DNA from: Actinomadura sp. HBU206391
Lineage (GTDB): Bacteria > Actinomycetota > Actinomycetes > Streptosporangiales > Streptosporangiaceae
Length of the DNA: 64,000 nt
NCBI RefSeq assembly: GCF_014323665.1
Contig: NZ_JABVEB010000009.1
Coordinates: 32,723 to 96,722 of the forward strand
Direction: 5' to 3'
Shown: positions 49,869 to 59,345 of the stretch, one piece after another
Position numbering within the stretch: position 1 is the first letter of the stretch
How the letters are laid out: the number at the start of each line of letters is the position of its first letter
Translations under genes and position numbers: made by a program
The notes under the pieces: generated by a model
The model's database searches: none
The model's input: the letters and a program-made list of their open reading frames with translations, nothing else
Told to the model about the DNA's origin: nothing

Positions 49869-51455
49869 GTGAACCGCCCTCTCGGACAAGCGACCAGACG
49901 CCCTGACGGACCGGCGGCCAGGCGGGCGACCCGACGCGCCGCCCGGCGGGCGGCCCTCCGGGTGACCGCCGTGGTGACCGCCGCATGCGTGCTGATGACG
50001 ATCAACGGTAGCGGCGTGACGGTGCTGCGGTCGGCCCCATGGCCGCTGGAAGCGCCCGCGCGACCGGCGATCACGCCGTACGCCGCCACACGGGTCACCG
50101 GCCCGCCCGCCCCCGCTAGGACGACCGCGCCGGCCGTGGCTCCCGTACCCGCCTCCGCAGGCCGTCCCGGCGCGGCCGGGCTTGGCGACAAGTACTTCCC
50201 CCACGCCGGCAACGGCGGCTACGACGTCGGGGAGTACCAGGTGGACCTGCGCTATGCCCCCGCCGACCAGCGCGTCGCCGCCACCGTGGCCATCACCGCG
50301 AGGGCGACGCAGGACCTGTCCGCCTTCAACCTCGACTTCCGCGGCCCCGAGATCACCGAACTGCTGGTCAACGGCCTGCCCGCACCGCATGAGCGCAAGG
50401 GCCAGGAGCTCATGGTCCGCCCTCCGAAGACGCTGACGCGCGGGGACACCTTCACGACGATCGTGCGCTACGCCGGCCGGCCGAGGCCGAGCCGCCATGC
50501 CGCCCTTGGCACGTACGGCTGGGTGAGGACGAGGGACGGCGCGGTCGTGGTCTCCGAGCCGGACGGGGCGCCGACCTGGCTTCCGGTGAACGACCATCCC
50601 CGGGACAAGGCGACCTACATCTTCCGCGTCACGGTGCCGAAGAACCTGCAGGTGCTGGCGAACGGCGACCCGCATCCCCCGGTGACCCGGGGGGCGAACA
50701 CCACGTACGTGTGGACCGAGCGGGACCCGATGGCCAGCTATCTGGCGATGATCGCCATCGGCCGGTTCGCGGTCCGGCGCGGCCGGGTCGATGACATCCC
50801 GGTCATCACGGCGGTGGACCCGCAGTTCGGTTCGGCCGCCGAGCGCCTCCACACCACGACGATGGAGGTCCTCCGGTGGCAGATCCGGATGTTCGGCGAC
50901 TACCCCTTCCAGACGGCCGGGGGCATCATCGACGATCCGCGGCTGGGCTATGCCCTGGAGACCCAGGAGCGGCCGGTCTACCTCGGCTTCGCACCCGACG
51001 AGCGGTTCATCGTGCACGAACTGGCCCACCAGTGGTTCGGCGACAGCGTCAGCCTGTGGCGCTGGCAGGACATCTGGCTCAACGAGGGCTTCGCGACCTA
51101 CGCCGAGTGGCTGTGGCGTGAGCACACGCGGCAGGAGACCACGGCGAAGATATTCGAGCGGCACTACCGGCAGCCGCCGCGATCACCGATCTTCAATCCG
51201 CCCGCGGGCGACCCGGGCGCGCAGAGCCTCTTCAGCTCCTCGATCTACGTGCGGGGCGCCATGTGCCTGCAGGCCCTGCGCGCCAAGGTGGGAGACGCGA
51301 AGTTCTTCGCCATCCTGCGCGACTGGGCGGCCGCGCGCCGGCACGGCACCGCGACCATCGTCGAGTTCGTGATCTTCGCCGAGAAGGTGTCGGGCATGCA
51401 GCTCGACAAGCTCTTCCAGGCCTGGCTCTACGACAAGGGCAAGCCGAAGCGGTGA
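49869..51455 (+). CDS. M1 family metallopeptidase, secreted or anchored paralogue
   Basis: This is 528 aa from GTG 49869. A very basic N-terminus and one hydrophobic segment (about 31-47) lead to a Pro/Ala linker, then the M1 domain with His383, His387 and Glu406 (HELAHQWFG...NEGFATYAEW) and YALETQERPVY. It is colinear with the upstream lipoprotein peptidase from the first beta domain on (GNGGYDV in both), so it is a tandem paralogue, but with a different membrane anchor. Confidence 0.9.
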   Translation: MNRPLGQATRRPDGPAARRATRRAARRAALRVTAVVTAACVLMTINGSGVTVLRSAPWPLEAPARPAITPYAATRVTGPPAPARTTAPAVAPVPASAGRPGAAGLGDKYFPHAGNGGYDVGEYQVDLRYAPADQRVAATVAITARATQDLSAFNLDFRGPEITELLVNGLPAPHERKGQELMVRPPKTLTRGDTFTTIVRYAGRPRPSRHAALGTYGWVRTRDGAVVVSEPDGAPTWLPVNDHPRDKATYIFRVTVPKNLQVLANGDPHPPVTRGANTTYVWTERDPMASYLAMIAIGRFAVRRGRVDDIPVITAVDPQFGSAAERLHTTTMEVLRWQIRMFGDYPFQTAGGIIDDPRLGYALETQERPVYLGFAPDERFIVHELAHQWFGDSVSLWRWQDIWLNEGFATYAEWLWREHTRQETTAKIFERHYRQPPRSPIFNPPAGDPGAQSLFSSSIYVRGAMCLQALRAKVGDAKFFAILRDWAAARRHGTATIVEFVIFAEKVSGMQLDKLFQAWLYDKGKPKR

Positions 51456-51470
51456 CCGGTCGCACGCGGA

Positions 51471-52685
51471 TCAGGTGAACGTGAGCACGTAGCCCTTGGC
51501 CCTGAGCCGCCCCAGCACCTCGTCGCAGTGGTCGGGCCCCCGGGTCTCCAGGTGCATGAGCACCTCGGCGTCCTCGACGTGCAGCCGGGGGGCGACCCGC
51601 TCGTGCATCACGTCGAGCACGTTCACGCCGAGATCGGCCAGCTCGCTCAGCAGCGTGACCAGCGCTCCCGGCCGGTCCTGCACCCGGCATCGGACGACCA
51701 GGTAGCGTCCCGCCACCGCCAGCCCGTGCCGCAGTACCTTGGCGAGCAGCACCGGGTCGATGTTGCCGCCCGACAGCAGGGCCACCACGGGCGGGTTGAA
51801 GGCGTACGAGTGCTCGAGCATCGCGGCGACCCCGGCGGCGCCGGCCGGCTCGACGACCTGCTTCGAGCGTTCCAGGCAGAGCAGCAGCGCCTGCGAGAGA
51901 GACTCCTCGGACACGGTGACGACGGCGTCGACCAGCTTGGAGACCAGTTCGAAGGTCAGGTCTCCGGGGCGGCCCACCGCGATGCCGTCCGCCATCGTGG
52001 GGCCGATGTCGATCCGGGTCGGGTGGGCGGTGGCCAGTGACGGCGGGAAGGCGGCGGCCCGCTTGGCCTGCACTCCGATGACCTTGACGTCCTGCCTGAG
52101 CTCCTTGACCGCCGTGGCGATCCCGGCCACCAGGCCGCCGCCGCCGGTGGCGGCGACGATCGTTCGCACGTCGGGGCACTGCTCGAGGATCTCCAGGCCG
52201 ATGGTGCCCTGCCCCGCGACCACGTCGGGGTGGTCGAAGGGGTGGATGAAGACGGCGCCCCGCTCCTCCGCGTAGGCCTCGGCGGCGACCAGGCAGTCGT
52301 CCACGGTCGGCCCGGGGAACAGCACCTCCGCGCCGTACGCCTTCGTCGCGGCCACCTTGGGCAGTGGCGCGCCCTTGGGCATGAAGACGGTCGCCTTGCA
52401 GCCCAGCAGCGAGGCGGCGTGGGCGACGCCCTGGGCATGGTTTCCCGCACTCGCCGCGACGACGCCGCCGGCCCGCTCCGCCTCGCTCAGCCGGGCGATC
52501 CGCACATAGGCCCCACGGATCTTGAAGGAGCCGGTGCGCTGCAGGTTCTCGCACTTGAGGTAGACCGGGCCGCCGACCATCTCGGACAGGTAGCGGGAAT
52601 GCAGCAGCGGTGTGGGCACGGCGACATCACGCAGCAGCTCGGCGGCCGCACGGATCTCACGTACGCCCACGGGATCCCAAGTCAT
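51471..52685 (-). CDS. ilvA: Threonine ammonia-lyase (threonine dehydratase) with ACT domain
   Basis: This is 404 aa. PLP lysine is Lys55 (TGSFKIRGA); ATGGGGLVAG is the phosphate loop. The C-terminal ACT-like domain (about 325-404, VQDRPGALVTLLSELADLGVNVLDVMHER) suggests feedback or ligand control. It deaminates threonine to 2-oxobutyrate for isoleucine synthesis or degradation. ATG 52685 begins at the usual length. It is convergent with the second M1 peptidase gene. Confidence 0.93.
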   Translation of the reverse strand: MTWDPVGVREIRAAAELLRDVAVPTPLLHSRYLSEMVGGPVYLKCENLQRTGSFKIRGAYVRIARLSEAERAGGVVAASAGNHAQGVAHAASLLGCKATVFMPKGAPLPKVAATKAYGAEVLFPGPTVDDCLVAAEAYAEERGAVFIHPFDHPDVVAGQGTIGLEILEQCPDVRTIVAATGGGGLVAGIATAVKELRQDVKVIGVQAKRAAAFPPSLATAHPTRIDIGPTMADGIAVGRPGDLTFELVSKLVDAVVTVSEESLSQALLLCLERSKQVVEPAGAAGVAAMLEHSYAFNPPVVALLSGGNIDPVLLAKVLRHGLAVAGRYLVVRCRVQDRPGALVTLLSELADLGVNVLDVMHERVAPRLHVEDAEVLMHLETRGPDHCDEVLGRLRAKGYVLTFT

Positions 52686-52778
52686 GCCCCGAGTCTCCCA
52701 CTTCCGTGCCGGGCCAGGCCGCACCCGCCGCCGTCGCGAGGGTCGCGGGCGCAGGTCCGGACCCGCCCGGACCTGCGG

Positions 52779-53750
52779 TCAGTCCGCGCTCCAGTAGCGG
52801 TCGGCGGCGAACACCAGGGCGGCGGCTCCGATGAGGCCCGCGGGCTGGCCCAGAGCGGCCGGGACGACACGCAGTTTCCTCGCGTAGTCCATGCGCGCGT
52901 GCACCCGCAGCGACTCCTCCAGCGGGTCGAACAGCAGCGGCCCGGCCTGGGACAGCCCGCCGCCGATGGCGATCACCTCGAGATCGCACAGGTGCGTCGC
53001 CGAGGCGATGGCGATGCCCAGCGCCCGGCCGGCCCGCCGCAGCGCCGTGGTCGCGATGGGGTGCCCGCGGGCCGCGTCGTCCGCGAGGTCCTTGGCCGTG
53101 GTGTCGTGCCGCCCCGGCCGCCAGCCCTGCTCCCGCGCCCAGGCGGCCAGTGCCGGCCCCCGTGCGATCGCCTCGAGGCAGCCCCGGCCTCCGCACCCGC
53201 ACGGCGGACCCTCGGGGTCGACGATCACATGACCGATGTGCCCGGCGTTGCCCCGGGCGCCGTCGATCAGGCGTCCGCCCAGGATGAGCCCGCCGCCGAC
53301 GCCGGTCGACACCACCATGCCGAGAACGTTCTCCCTGCCCCGGCCCGCTCCTCGCCAGTGTTCGGCGACCGCCACGCAGACGGCGTCGTTGTGCACCCGT
53401 ACGGGCAGGCCTGGATGGCGGCCGCGCAGCCGGTCCCTCAGCGGGAACCCCCGCCAGGCGGGGATGTTCAGCGGCGACACCTCTGCGGCCGGCCAGGTCA
53501 TCGGCCCGCCGCAGCCGACTCCGACCCCCACGATCGTGGGGGTGCCGCTGTCGGCGAGCAGCTTGTCGAGCAGCGCCTCCAGGGTGCGCCACAGGACCTC
53601 GGCGTCCAGGTCGGGCTCGTTGGGCGTCTCCATCCGGTCGTACGCGGTGATCCGGCCGCCGTACTCCACCAGGCCGACGGCCAGCTTGGTCCCGCCGATG
53701 TCCACCGCGAGAACCGGGCCTCCGCCGGCCTCGGGCGGGTCAGGCGTCAT
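52779..53750 (-). CDS. ROK family sugar kinase (glucokinase-like)
   Basis: This is 323 aa. The ATP site is LAVDIGGTKLAVG; the catalytic Asp is in HNDAVCVAVAEHW; the zinc motif is PPCGCGGRGCLEAIA, all as in ROK kinases. It has no N-terminal DNA-binding domain, so it is an enzyme rather than a repressor. ATG 53750 overlaps the FIST gene by 11 bases. Glucose is the likely sugar but is not proven. Confidence 0.92.
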   Translation of the reverse strand: MTPDPPEAGGGPVLAVDIGGTKLAVGLVEYGGRITAYDRMETPNEPDLDAEVLWRTLEALLDKLLADSGTPTIVGVGVGCGGPMTWPAAEVSPLNIPAWRGFPLRDRLRGRHPGLPVRVHNDAVCVAVAEHWRGAGRGRENVLGMVVSTGVGGGLILGGRLIDGARGNAGHIGHVIVDPEGPPCGCGGRGCLEAIARGPALAAWAREQGWRPGRHDTTAKDLADDAARGHPIATTALRRAGRALGIAIASATHLCDLEVIAIGGGLSQAGPLLFDPLEESLRVHARMDYARKLRVVPAALGQPAGLIGAAALVFAADRYWSAD

Positions 53751-54900
53751 CGTCTGCTCCGAAGGCCAGGATCGAGGCGGTGAAGCCGTGCACATGGTTG
53801 CGGCCGCCGACCGGGCCGATCTCGCCCGCCGCGAAGAACCCGCCGACGCCCGCCGGGCCGAAGGTCCGCCGAAGGGTTCGCACATCATGGTCGGAGCTCG
53901 GGAACATCGCCCTGCCGCGGCCGTTGCACGAGAACAGCAACGCCCCTCCGACCGGGGACAGATCGAACCGCTCGAGCAGCTCGGCCAGATCCTCGTCGGC
54001 GGCTCCGGCGTCGCGTACCTGGAACCGCACGGTGCGGCCGACCTCGACCACGTCGCCGATGGCGATCGCGCCGTTGTCGGTATCGGCCCCCACGACGCCG
54101 CGGACGAGGAAGTCGCCCTGTTCGTGCTCATCGGCGTACTCGTCCATCGCGACGCCGATGAGCAGTCCCGAGGCGGCGAGTTCCTGCTCGTCGGCCGGCA
54201 GCACGGTGATGATCTGCTCGAGCTTGTCGAGCGCCGGCGCGCCGGCCAACTCGTACAGCACGTTGTCCTCGGCCTTGGTCACGGCCATCGAGGGACCGAT
54301 CGGCCGCGCGCCCTGGCTCACCACGGTGGCGGCGGTGATCGGCCCGCCGAGCACCACGCCGACCGCGCCGGAATCGATGACCTCGTCGTCGACGAACAGC
54401 CGCGTCGAACCGCGAACGTCACCGCCCGCCAGCCCGCCCACCAGGGGCAGCCCGGGCAGTACGTCACCGGACCTCTCGACGAAGGCGTCCACCGGGAAGC
54501 TGTAGGGGTCGGCCAGCAGCACGCCGACCACGTCGTCGTCCCGGCCTTCGGGCATGCCGAGCACGACCAGCCGGTCATCGGTGCGCAGCGTGTCCAGCCG
54601 GAACGGCTCGATGCGCGCGTGCGGCAGCATCGCCGCCCACGCGCTGACGGCGCTGGTCTCCTCCACACCCCGGTTGCCGCCGATCACGCCGCTCGCGCTG
54701 CAGCCGATGATCGTACGGGCGGTCGCGACCTCCATGGCCCGCCTGGCCGCCGCCTCGACCAGATCGGGGTCGTCTCCGGTGATGAAGACGCACATGAGAT
54801 CCGCGCGCCCGGTCAGCGGCGCCATCGCCTGGCGCACAGCGGATTCCGCCGAGCTCAACAGATCGGGTCCGAGGGCAAGTCCGTCGCCGAAGCGCGCCAC
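53740..54900 (-). CDS. FIST domain sensory protein
   Basis: This is about 386 aa from GTG 54900, with GGAGG eight bases upstream. The FIST_N region (TIIGCSASGVIGG, LADPYSFPVD) and FIST_C region (LFSCNGRGRAMF, GGFFAAGEIGPVGGRNHVHGFTASI) are both present. FIST proteins are ligand-sensing modules; no output domain is fused here. It overlaps the ROK kinase gene, suggesting a shared task. Confidence 0.9.
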   Translation of the reverse strand: MARFGDGLALGPDLLSSAESAVRQAMAPLTGRADLMCVFITGDDPDLVEAAARRAMEVATARTIIGCSASGVIGGNRGVEETSAVSAWAAMLPHARIEPFRLDTLRTDDRLVVLGMPEGRDDDVVGVLLADPYSFPVDAFVERSGDVLPGLPLVGGLAGGDVRGSTRLFVDDEVIDSGAVGVVLGGPITAATVVSQGARPIGPSMAVTKAEDNVLYELAGAPALDKLEQIITVLPADEQELAASGLLIGVAMDEYADEHEQGDFLVRGVVGADTDNGAIAIGDVVEVGRTVRFQVRDAGAADEDLAELLERFDLSPVGGALLFSCNGRGRAMFPSSDHDVRTLRRTFGPAGVGGFFAAGEIGPVGGRNHVHGFTASILAFGADDDA

Positions 54901-55078
54901 TGGGTCCACCTCCCTCGTATGGTCTCCGCGTGTAGACCCGATTCTCCCCGGTTCCACGGTCGCTTACCAAAATCAGCCGGCTTTCGGCGGCGTCCGGCCA
55001 CCCTGGCGGTCGGCGAACGCGGTCGCAGGTGGCGAACCGAGGTGCGAGCCTGAGCACCGGCGACGTAGTGTCGATCTC

Positions 55079-56491
55079 GTGCCTGATTCGACGACGCGCG
55101 AGACCACCGTCAGTGAGCTGCGCGCAAACGGCCACGTCCATCGCCCGGTGAAGGCCGAACTCCGGCAGAACCTGCTGGCCCGGCTCCGATCCGGCGAACC
55201 CCGCTTCCCTGGGATCGTCGGGTTCGACGACACCGTCCTGCCCCATCTGGAGCGTGCCCTGCTGGCCGGGCACGACCTCGTGCTCCTGGGCGAGCGCGGT
55301 CAGGGCAAGACCAGGCTGATCCGCACCCTGGCGGGCCTGCTGGACGAGTGGACCCCCGTCATCGCCGGCTGCGAGATCAACGATCACCCGTACGAGCCCG
55401 TGTGCGTGCGCTGCCGGCGGCTCGCCGCCGAACTGGGTGACGAGTTGCCCATCGCCTGGATGCACCGGGATGAACGGTTCAGCGAGAAGCTGGCCACGCC
55501 CGACACGAGCGTGGGCGACCTGATCGGCGACATCGACCCGATCAAGGTGGCCGAAGGCCGTACGCTCGGCGACCCCGAGACTGTGCACTTCGGCCTGGTG
55601 CCGCGCACCAACCGCGGGATCTTCTCCATCAACGAGCTGCCGGACCTGGCCGAGCGCATCCAGGTGGCGCTGCTCAACGTGCTCGAGGAGCGCGACATCC
55701 AGGTCCGCGGCTACGCCCTGCGGCTGCCTCTGGACGTCCTCCTCGTCGCCAGCGCCAACCCCGAGGACTACACCAACCGCGGCCGGATCATCACCCCGCT
55801 GAAGGATCGCTTCGGCGCCGAGATCCGCACCCACTACCCCTTGGCGTTGGACGACGAGCTCGATCTCGTCCGGCAGGAGGCCGATCTCGCCGGGCTCGGC
55901 GCCGAGGTGCCCGGCCACCTGATCGAGGTGATCGGCCGGTTCACCCGGCTCGTCCGCGACTCGACCGCGGTGGACTCCAGATCCGGCGTGTCCGCGCGGT
56001 TCGCCATCGCCGGCGCCGAGACGGTGGCGGCCGGCGCACTCCGCCGTGCCGCGCTCACCGGTGAACAGCATCCCGTCGCGCGCGTGTGCGACCTGCCCGC
56101 GGTGGTGCCCACGCTGCTCGGCAAGGTGGAGTTCGAGGTCAGCGAGGAGGGCCGCGAGCAGGAGGTGCTGGAGCACCTGCTGCGGCGGGCCGTCGCCGAG
56201 ACCTATCGGCGCACTCTCGGGCCGGTCGATCTGTCCGGGCTGCTGGACAAGTTCGACGCCGGTGACAGCGTCGACTCCGGCGAGCTGGTCCCTGCCGCCG
56301 AGCTGCTCAAGCGGGTCGGGCAGGTCTCCGGGCTGGCCAAGATCATGGAGCGGCTGGGGATGTCCGGTGAGTCGCCCGGCCAGGCCGCCGCGGCTCTGGA
56401 GTTCGCCCTCGAAGGGCTCTTCCTGACGCGGCGGCTGTCCAAGGACGTCTCCTCGCCGGGCCCCGACGGCACCGCGACGTACCGGACCTGA
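55079..56491 (+). CDS. Magnesium chelatase subunit I-like AAA ATPase
   Basis: This is about 470 aa from GTG 55079, probably on a leaderless or short-leader mRNA. Walker A is GERGQGKTRLI; INELPDL (sensor/Walker B area) and SANPEDYTNRGRIITPLKDRFGAEI are typical of the ChlI/MoxR AAA group. A helical C-terminal extension follows. The next gene encodes a VWA-domain protein, the standard partner. Chlorophyll synthesis is not implied; such pairs remodel or metallate other proteins. Confidence 0.9.
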   Translation: MPDSTTRETTVSELRANGHVHRPVKAELRQNLLARLRSGEPRFPGIVGFDDTVLPHLERALLAGHDLVLLGERGQGKTRLIRTLAGLLDEWTPVIAGCEINDHPYEPVCVRCRRLAAELGDELPIAWMHRDERFSEKLATPDTSVGDLIGDIDPIKVAEGRTLGDPETVHFGLVPRTNRGIFSINELPDLAERIQVALLNVLEERDIQVRGYALRLPLDVLLVASANPEDYTNRGRIITPLKDRFGAEIRTHYPLALDDELDLVRQEADLAGLGAEVPGHLIEVIGRFTRLVRDSTAVDSRSGVSARFAIAGAETVAAGALRRAALTGEQHPVARVCDLPAVVPTLLGKVEFEVSEEGREQEVLEHLLRRAVAETYRRTLGPVDLSGLLDKFDAGDSVDSGELVPAAELLKRVGQVSGLAKIMERLGMSGESPGQAAAALEFALEGLFLTRRLSKDVSSPGPDGTATYRT

Positions 56492-56595
56492 CGTGGTAGG
56501 GAGGGCTCGACGGTGACTGGACCGCGGAGTGCGAGGGGCGCGAGGGGCGCGGCGTCGGCTGGGCCGAGGAGGGCACGAGTGCGAGGCCGTCGAGC

Positions 56596-58548
56596 ATGAC
56601 CCGTTACCGGTACGGCGCCTATCACGACGGCCCTGATCCGCTCACGCCGCCCTACGACGTACGCGCGGCGCTGGACGCCATGGGCGACTCGGTGCTCGAC
56701 GGCACCGATCCGGCCGAGGCTCTGCGGGACCTGCTGCGCCGCGGGCTGCCCGATTCGCCGCGCGGGCGCGGCCTGGACGATCTGCTCCGCCAGGTCAGGA
56801 ACCGCCGACGGGACCTGCGCGGTCAGGGGCGGCTGGACGGGACCCTGGAACAGGCGCGGTCACTGCTCGACAAGGCGATCGGCCAGGAGCGCGCGACGCT
56901 GTTCCCCGATCCGGGTGACGACGCCAGGCTGCGTGAGGCCGAGCTCGACACGCTGCCGACCGACACCGCGCAGGCGATCACCCGGCTCAGGGACTACGAA
57001 TGGCGCTCGCCCGATGCGCGCGCGACCTTCGAGGAGCTCAAGAACCTGCTGCGGCGCGATGTGCTCGACTCCCAGTTCCGCGGGATGAAGCAGGCCCTCG
57101 AACAGCAGGACCCTGCGACGATGCAGCGGGTCAAGGACATGATGGCCGAGCTCAACGCGATGCTCGAGAAGGACGCTCGCGGCGAGCACACCGAGGAGGA
57201 CTTCGAGCGCTTCATGCGGGAGTACGGGGATCTGTTCCCTGATTCCCCGCGCACGCTGGAGGAGCTGGTCGACTCGCTGGCCAGGCGGGCCGCGGCGATG
57301 AACCGGCTGCTCTCTTCTCTGACGCCCGAGCAGCGGGCCGAGCTGGCCGGCCTGATGGCGCAGGCGCTCGAGGACGCCGGGCTGGCCTTGGAGATGTCCC
57401 GGCTCTCGGACGCGCTGCGAGCCCGTCGGCCCGACCTGGACTGGGGCGGGTCGGAGCGGATGACCGGCGACGATCCCCTCGGCATGGGCGACGCGACCAC
57501 CGCGCTGGAGGAACTGGCCGATCTCGCCGACCTCGAGGCGGCACTGCGACAGGACTATCCCGGTGCGCGGATGGACGACATCGACGAGGAGGCGGTTCGC
57601 CGGGCGCTCGGCCGCCAGGCGGTCGACGATCTCTCCGAGCTGCGCCGGATCGAGGCCGAGCTGGAGCGCCAGGGCTACCTGCGCCGCCGGGGCGGCGCGC
57701 TCGAGCTGACCCCCAAGGCGGTACGACGGCTCGGTGAGACCGCGCTGCGGCGCGTCTTCTCGCAGTTGGAGGCGGGGCGCAGAGGAGACCACGACCAGGG
57801 CAGCGCCGGCCAGGCCGGCGAGCTGACGGGGGCGAGCCGGGAGTGGCGGTTCGGTGACGAGCAGCCGATCGACGTGGTGCGCACCCTGGGCAACGCCGTA
57901 CGCCGGTCCGGCGCGCACCGGCCCATCCGGCTGAGCGCGGGCGACTTCGAGGTGCTCGAGACCGAGCGCCGGAGCGCCGCCGCGGTGTGCCTGCTCGTGG
58001 ACCTGTCCTACTCGATGGTGCTGCGCGGCACCTGGGGAGCGGCCAAGCAGACGGCCCTCGCGCTGCACTCGCTGGTCACGACGAAGTACCCGCAGGACGC
58101 GATCCAGATCATCGGGTTCTCGAACTACGCACGGGTCCTGCACTCCACGGAGATGGCCGGACTCGACTGGGACATGGTGCAGGGCACGAACCTCCACCAC
58201 GCCCTGCTCATCGCCGGGCGCCATCTCGACCGGCATCCGGACTTCGAACCGATCGTGCTGGTGGTCACCGACGGGGAGCCGACCGCGCATCTGCGCCGCG
58301 ACGGCCGCTCGGTCTTCGACTATCCCCCGTCTCCCGAGACGCTGGTGCTCACGATGGCCGAGGTGGACAAGATGACGCGGCGGGGCGCGACCCTCAACGT
58401 CTTCATGCTCGCCGACGACCAGCGCCTGGTGTCCTTCGTCGAAGAGGTCGCCCGGCGCAACGGAGGACGGGTCCTCGCCCCCACTCCCGACCGGCTCGGG
58501 GAGTACCTCGTGAGCGACTACCTGCGCGCCCGACGCCGGGCGAGCTGA
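56596..58548 (+). CDS. VWA domain-containing protein, partner of the AAA ATPase
   Basis: This is 650 aa. The first 450 residues are charged and helical. The C-terminal VWA domain (about 465-645) has the MIDAS site DLSYS, Thr in GTNLHH and Asp in VTDGEPT, so it can bind Mg2+. Together with the AAA gene 104 bases upstream it matches chelatase-like AAA/VWA pairs of actinomycetes. The substrate is unknown. Confidence 0.9.
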   Translation: MTRYRYGAYHDGPDPLTPPYDVRAALDAMGDSVLDGTDPAEALRDLLRRGLPDSPRGRGLDDLLRQVRNRRRDLRGQGRLDGTLEQARSLLDKAIGQERATLFPDPGDDARLREAELDTLPTDTAQAITRLRDYEWRSPDARATFEELKNLLRRDVLDSQFRGMKQALEQQDPATMQRVKDMMAELNAMLEKDARGEHTEEDFERFMREYGDLFPDSPRTLEELVDSLARRAAAMNRLLSSLTPEQRAELAGLMAQALEDAGLALEMSRLSDALRARRPDLDWGGSERMTGDDPLGMGDATTALEELADLADLEAALRQDYPGARMDDIDEEAVRRALGRQAVDDLSELRRIEAELERQGYLRRRGGALELTPKAVRRLGETALRRVFSQLEAGRRGDHDQGSAGQAGELTGASREWRFGDEQPIDVVRTLGNAVRRSGAHRPIRLSAGDFEVLETERRSAAAVCLLVDLSYSMVLRGTWGAAKQTALALHSLVTTKYPQDAIQIIGFSNYARVLHSTEMAGLDWDMVQGTNLHHALLIAGRHLDRHPDFEPIVLVVTDGEPTAHLRRDGRSVFDYPPSPETLVLTMAEVDKMTRRGATLNVFMLADDQRLVSFVEEVARRNGGRVLAPTPDRLGEYLVSDYLRARRRAS

Positions 58549-58583
58549 CGACCGCGCCACACCGGTTCGGATAGGGTCGCGTC

Positions 58584-59306
58584 ATGTCGAGCGCCGATCG
58601 CCTGCTGTTGATACTGCACATCGGATTCGCGATCTTCACCCTGGGGCCGTTGACCGCGGCGACGATGGCCTCGCCCCGCTACATCCGGCTGCGCCAGGTC
58701 GCCGTCCTGCGCTATCTGAACCGGGCGACGCGGATCTACGGGCTGCTCACTCTCGGGATCTTTCTGTTCGGTCTGCTCCTCGCGGACGGCGACTTCGCCC
58801 AGGTGTGGCTCACGGCGTCGATGACCCTGTTCATCGTGGCCCTGGTGCTGCTGCTCATCGTCGAGCGCGACCAGCGCAAGGCGGTGCACGCGCTCGAACT
58901 CGCCGCGGCCGGGCGTGCGTCGGCCGTACGGGCGCCGACCGCGGAACCCGCGGTGGGCGAGGGTGCGGGTGCGGAGAAGGGTGCCGGGCAGGGCGCACCC
59001 GCGGAAGAGGCTCCGGCGGGCGGCACCTCCGAGACCTCCGCGGCACAGTCCGCCGACGCACAGGCCGCCGACGCACGGGTCCCGGACGCGCAGGACGCGG
59101 ACGCACGCGTCGCCGAAGCACGGGCCACCGAAGCACGGGCCACCGATGCACGGGTCGCCGAAGAACGGGCGGCCGGGAAAGAGCCCGCCGCGGCGTTCGA
59201 GGCCCCCATCGCTCAGGTCGAGCAGGGCAGGATCGCCGCGATCTCCGGTGTCATCGCGCTGCTGTGGCTGGTGATCTTGTTCTTGATGGTCTGGTACAGC
59301 CGGTGA
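58584..59306 (+). CDS. Membrane protein with internal repeat-rich linker
   Basis: This is 240 aa. Three N-terminal membrane helices (about 5-28, 50-66, 75-92; the style resembles DUF2269 proteins) are followed by an acidic Ala-rich loop of about 110 residues, and a last helix near the C-terminus (217-237). The loop contains repeated (D/E)AR(V/A)(A/T)(E/D) units. It follows the VWA gene by 35 bases and may be in the same operon. The function is unknown. Confidence 0.8.
   Translation: MSSADRLLLILHIGFAIFTLGPLTAATMASPRYIRLRQVAVLRYLNRATRIYGLLTLGIFLFGLLLADGDFAQVWLTASMTLFIVALVLLLIVERDQRKAVHALELAAAGRASAVRAPTAEPAVGEGAGAEKGAGQGAPAEEAPAGGTSETSAAQSADAQAADARVPDAQDADARVAEARATEARATDARVAEERAAGKEPAAAFEAPIAQVEQGRIAAISGVIALLWLVILFLMVWYSR
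59045..59175 (+). repeat. 15-base coding tandem repeats
   Basis: Within the membrane-protein gene, variants of gccaccgaagcacgg follow each other about eight times. They encode ADAQA, ADARV, AEARA and similar pentapeptides. The copies near 59115-59150 are almost exact, which suggests recent slippage, and the length may vary between strains. Confidence 0.75.
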
Positions 59307-59345
59307 CAAGCCGCCGGTGACCGGTGGCGCGCTCGACGCGACCGG

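Noticed and set aside
48264..51164. A 966-codon open frame on the minus strand opposite the two M1 peptidase genes
   Set aside because: It is a shadow frame produced by high GC at third positions. Its protein is low-complexity and Arg/Gly/Asp-rich, and the plus-strand M1 genes have intact catalytic motifs.
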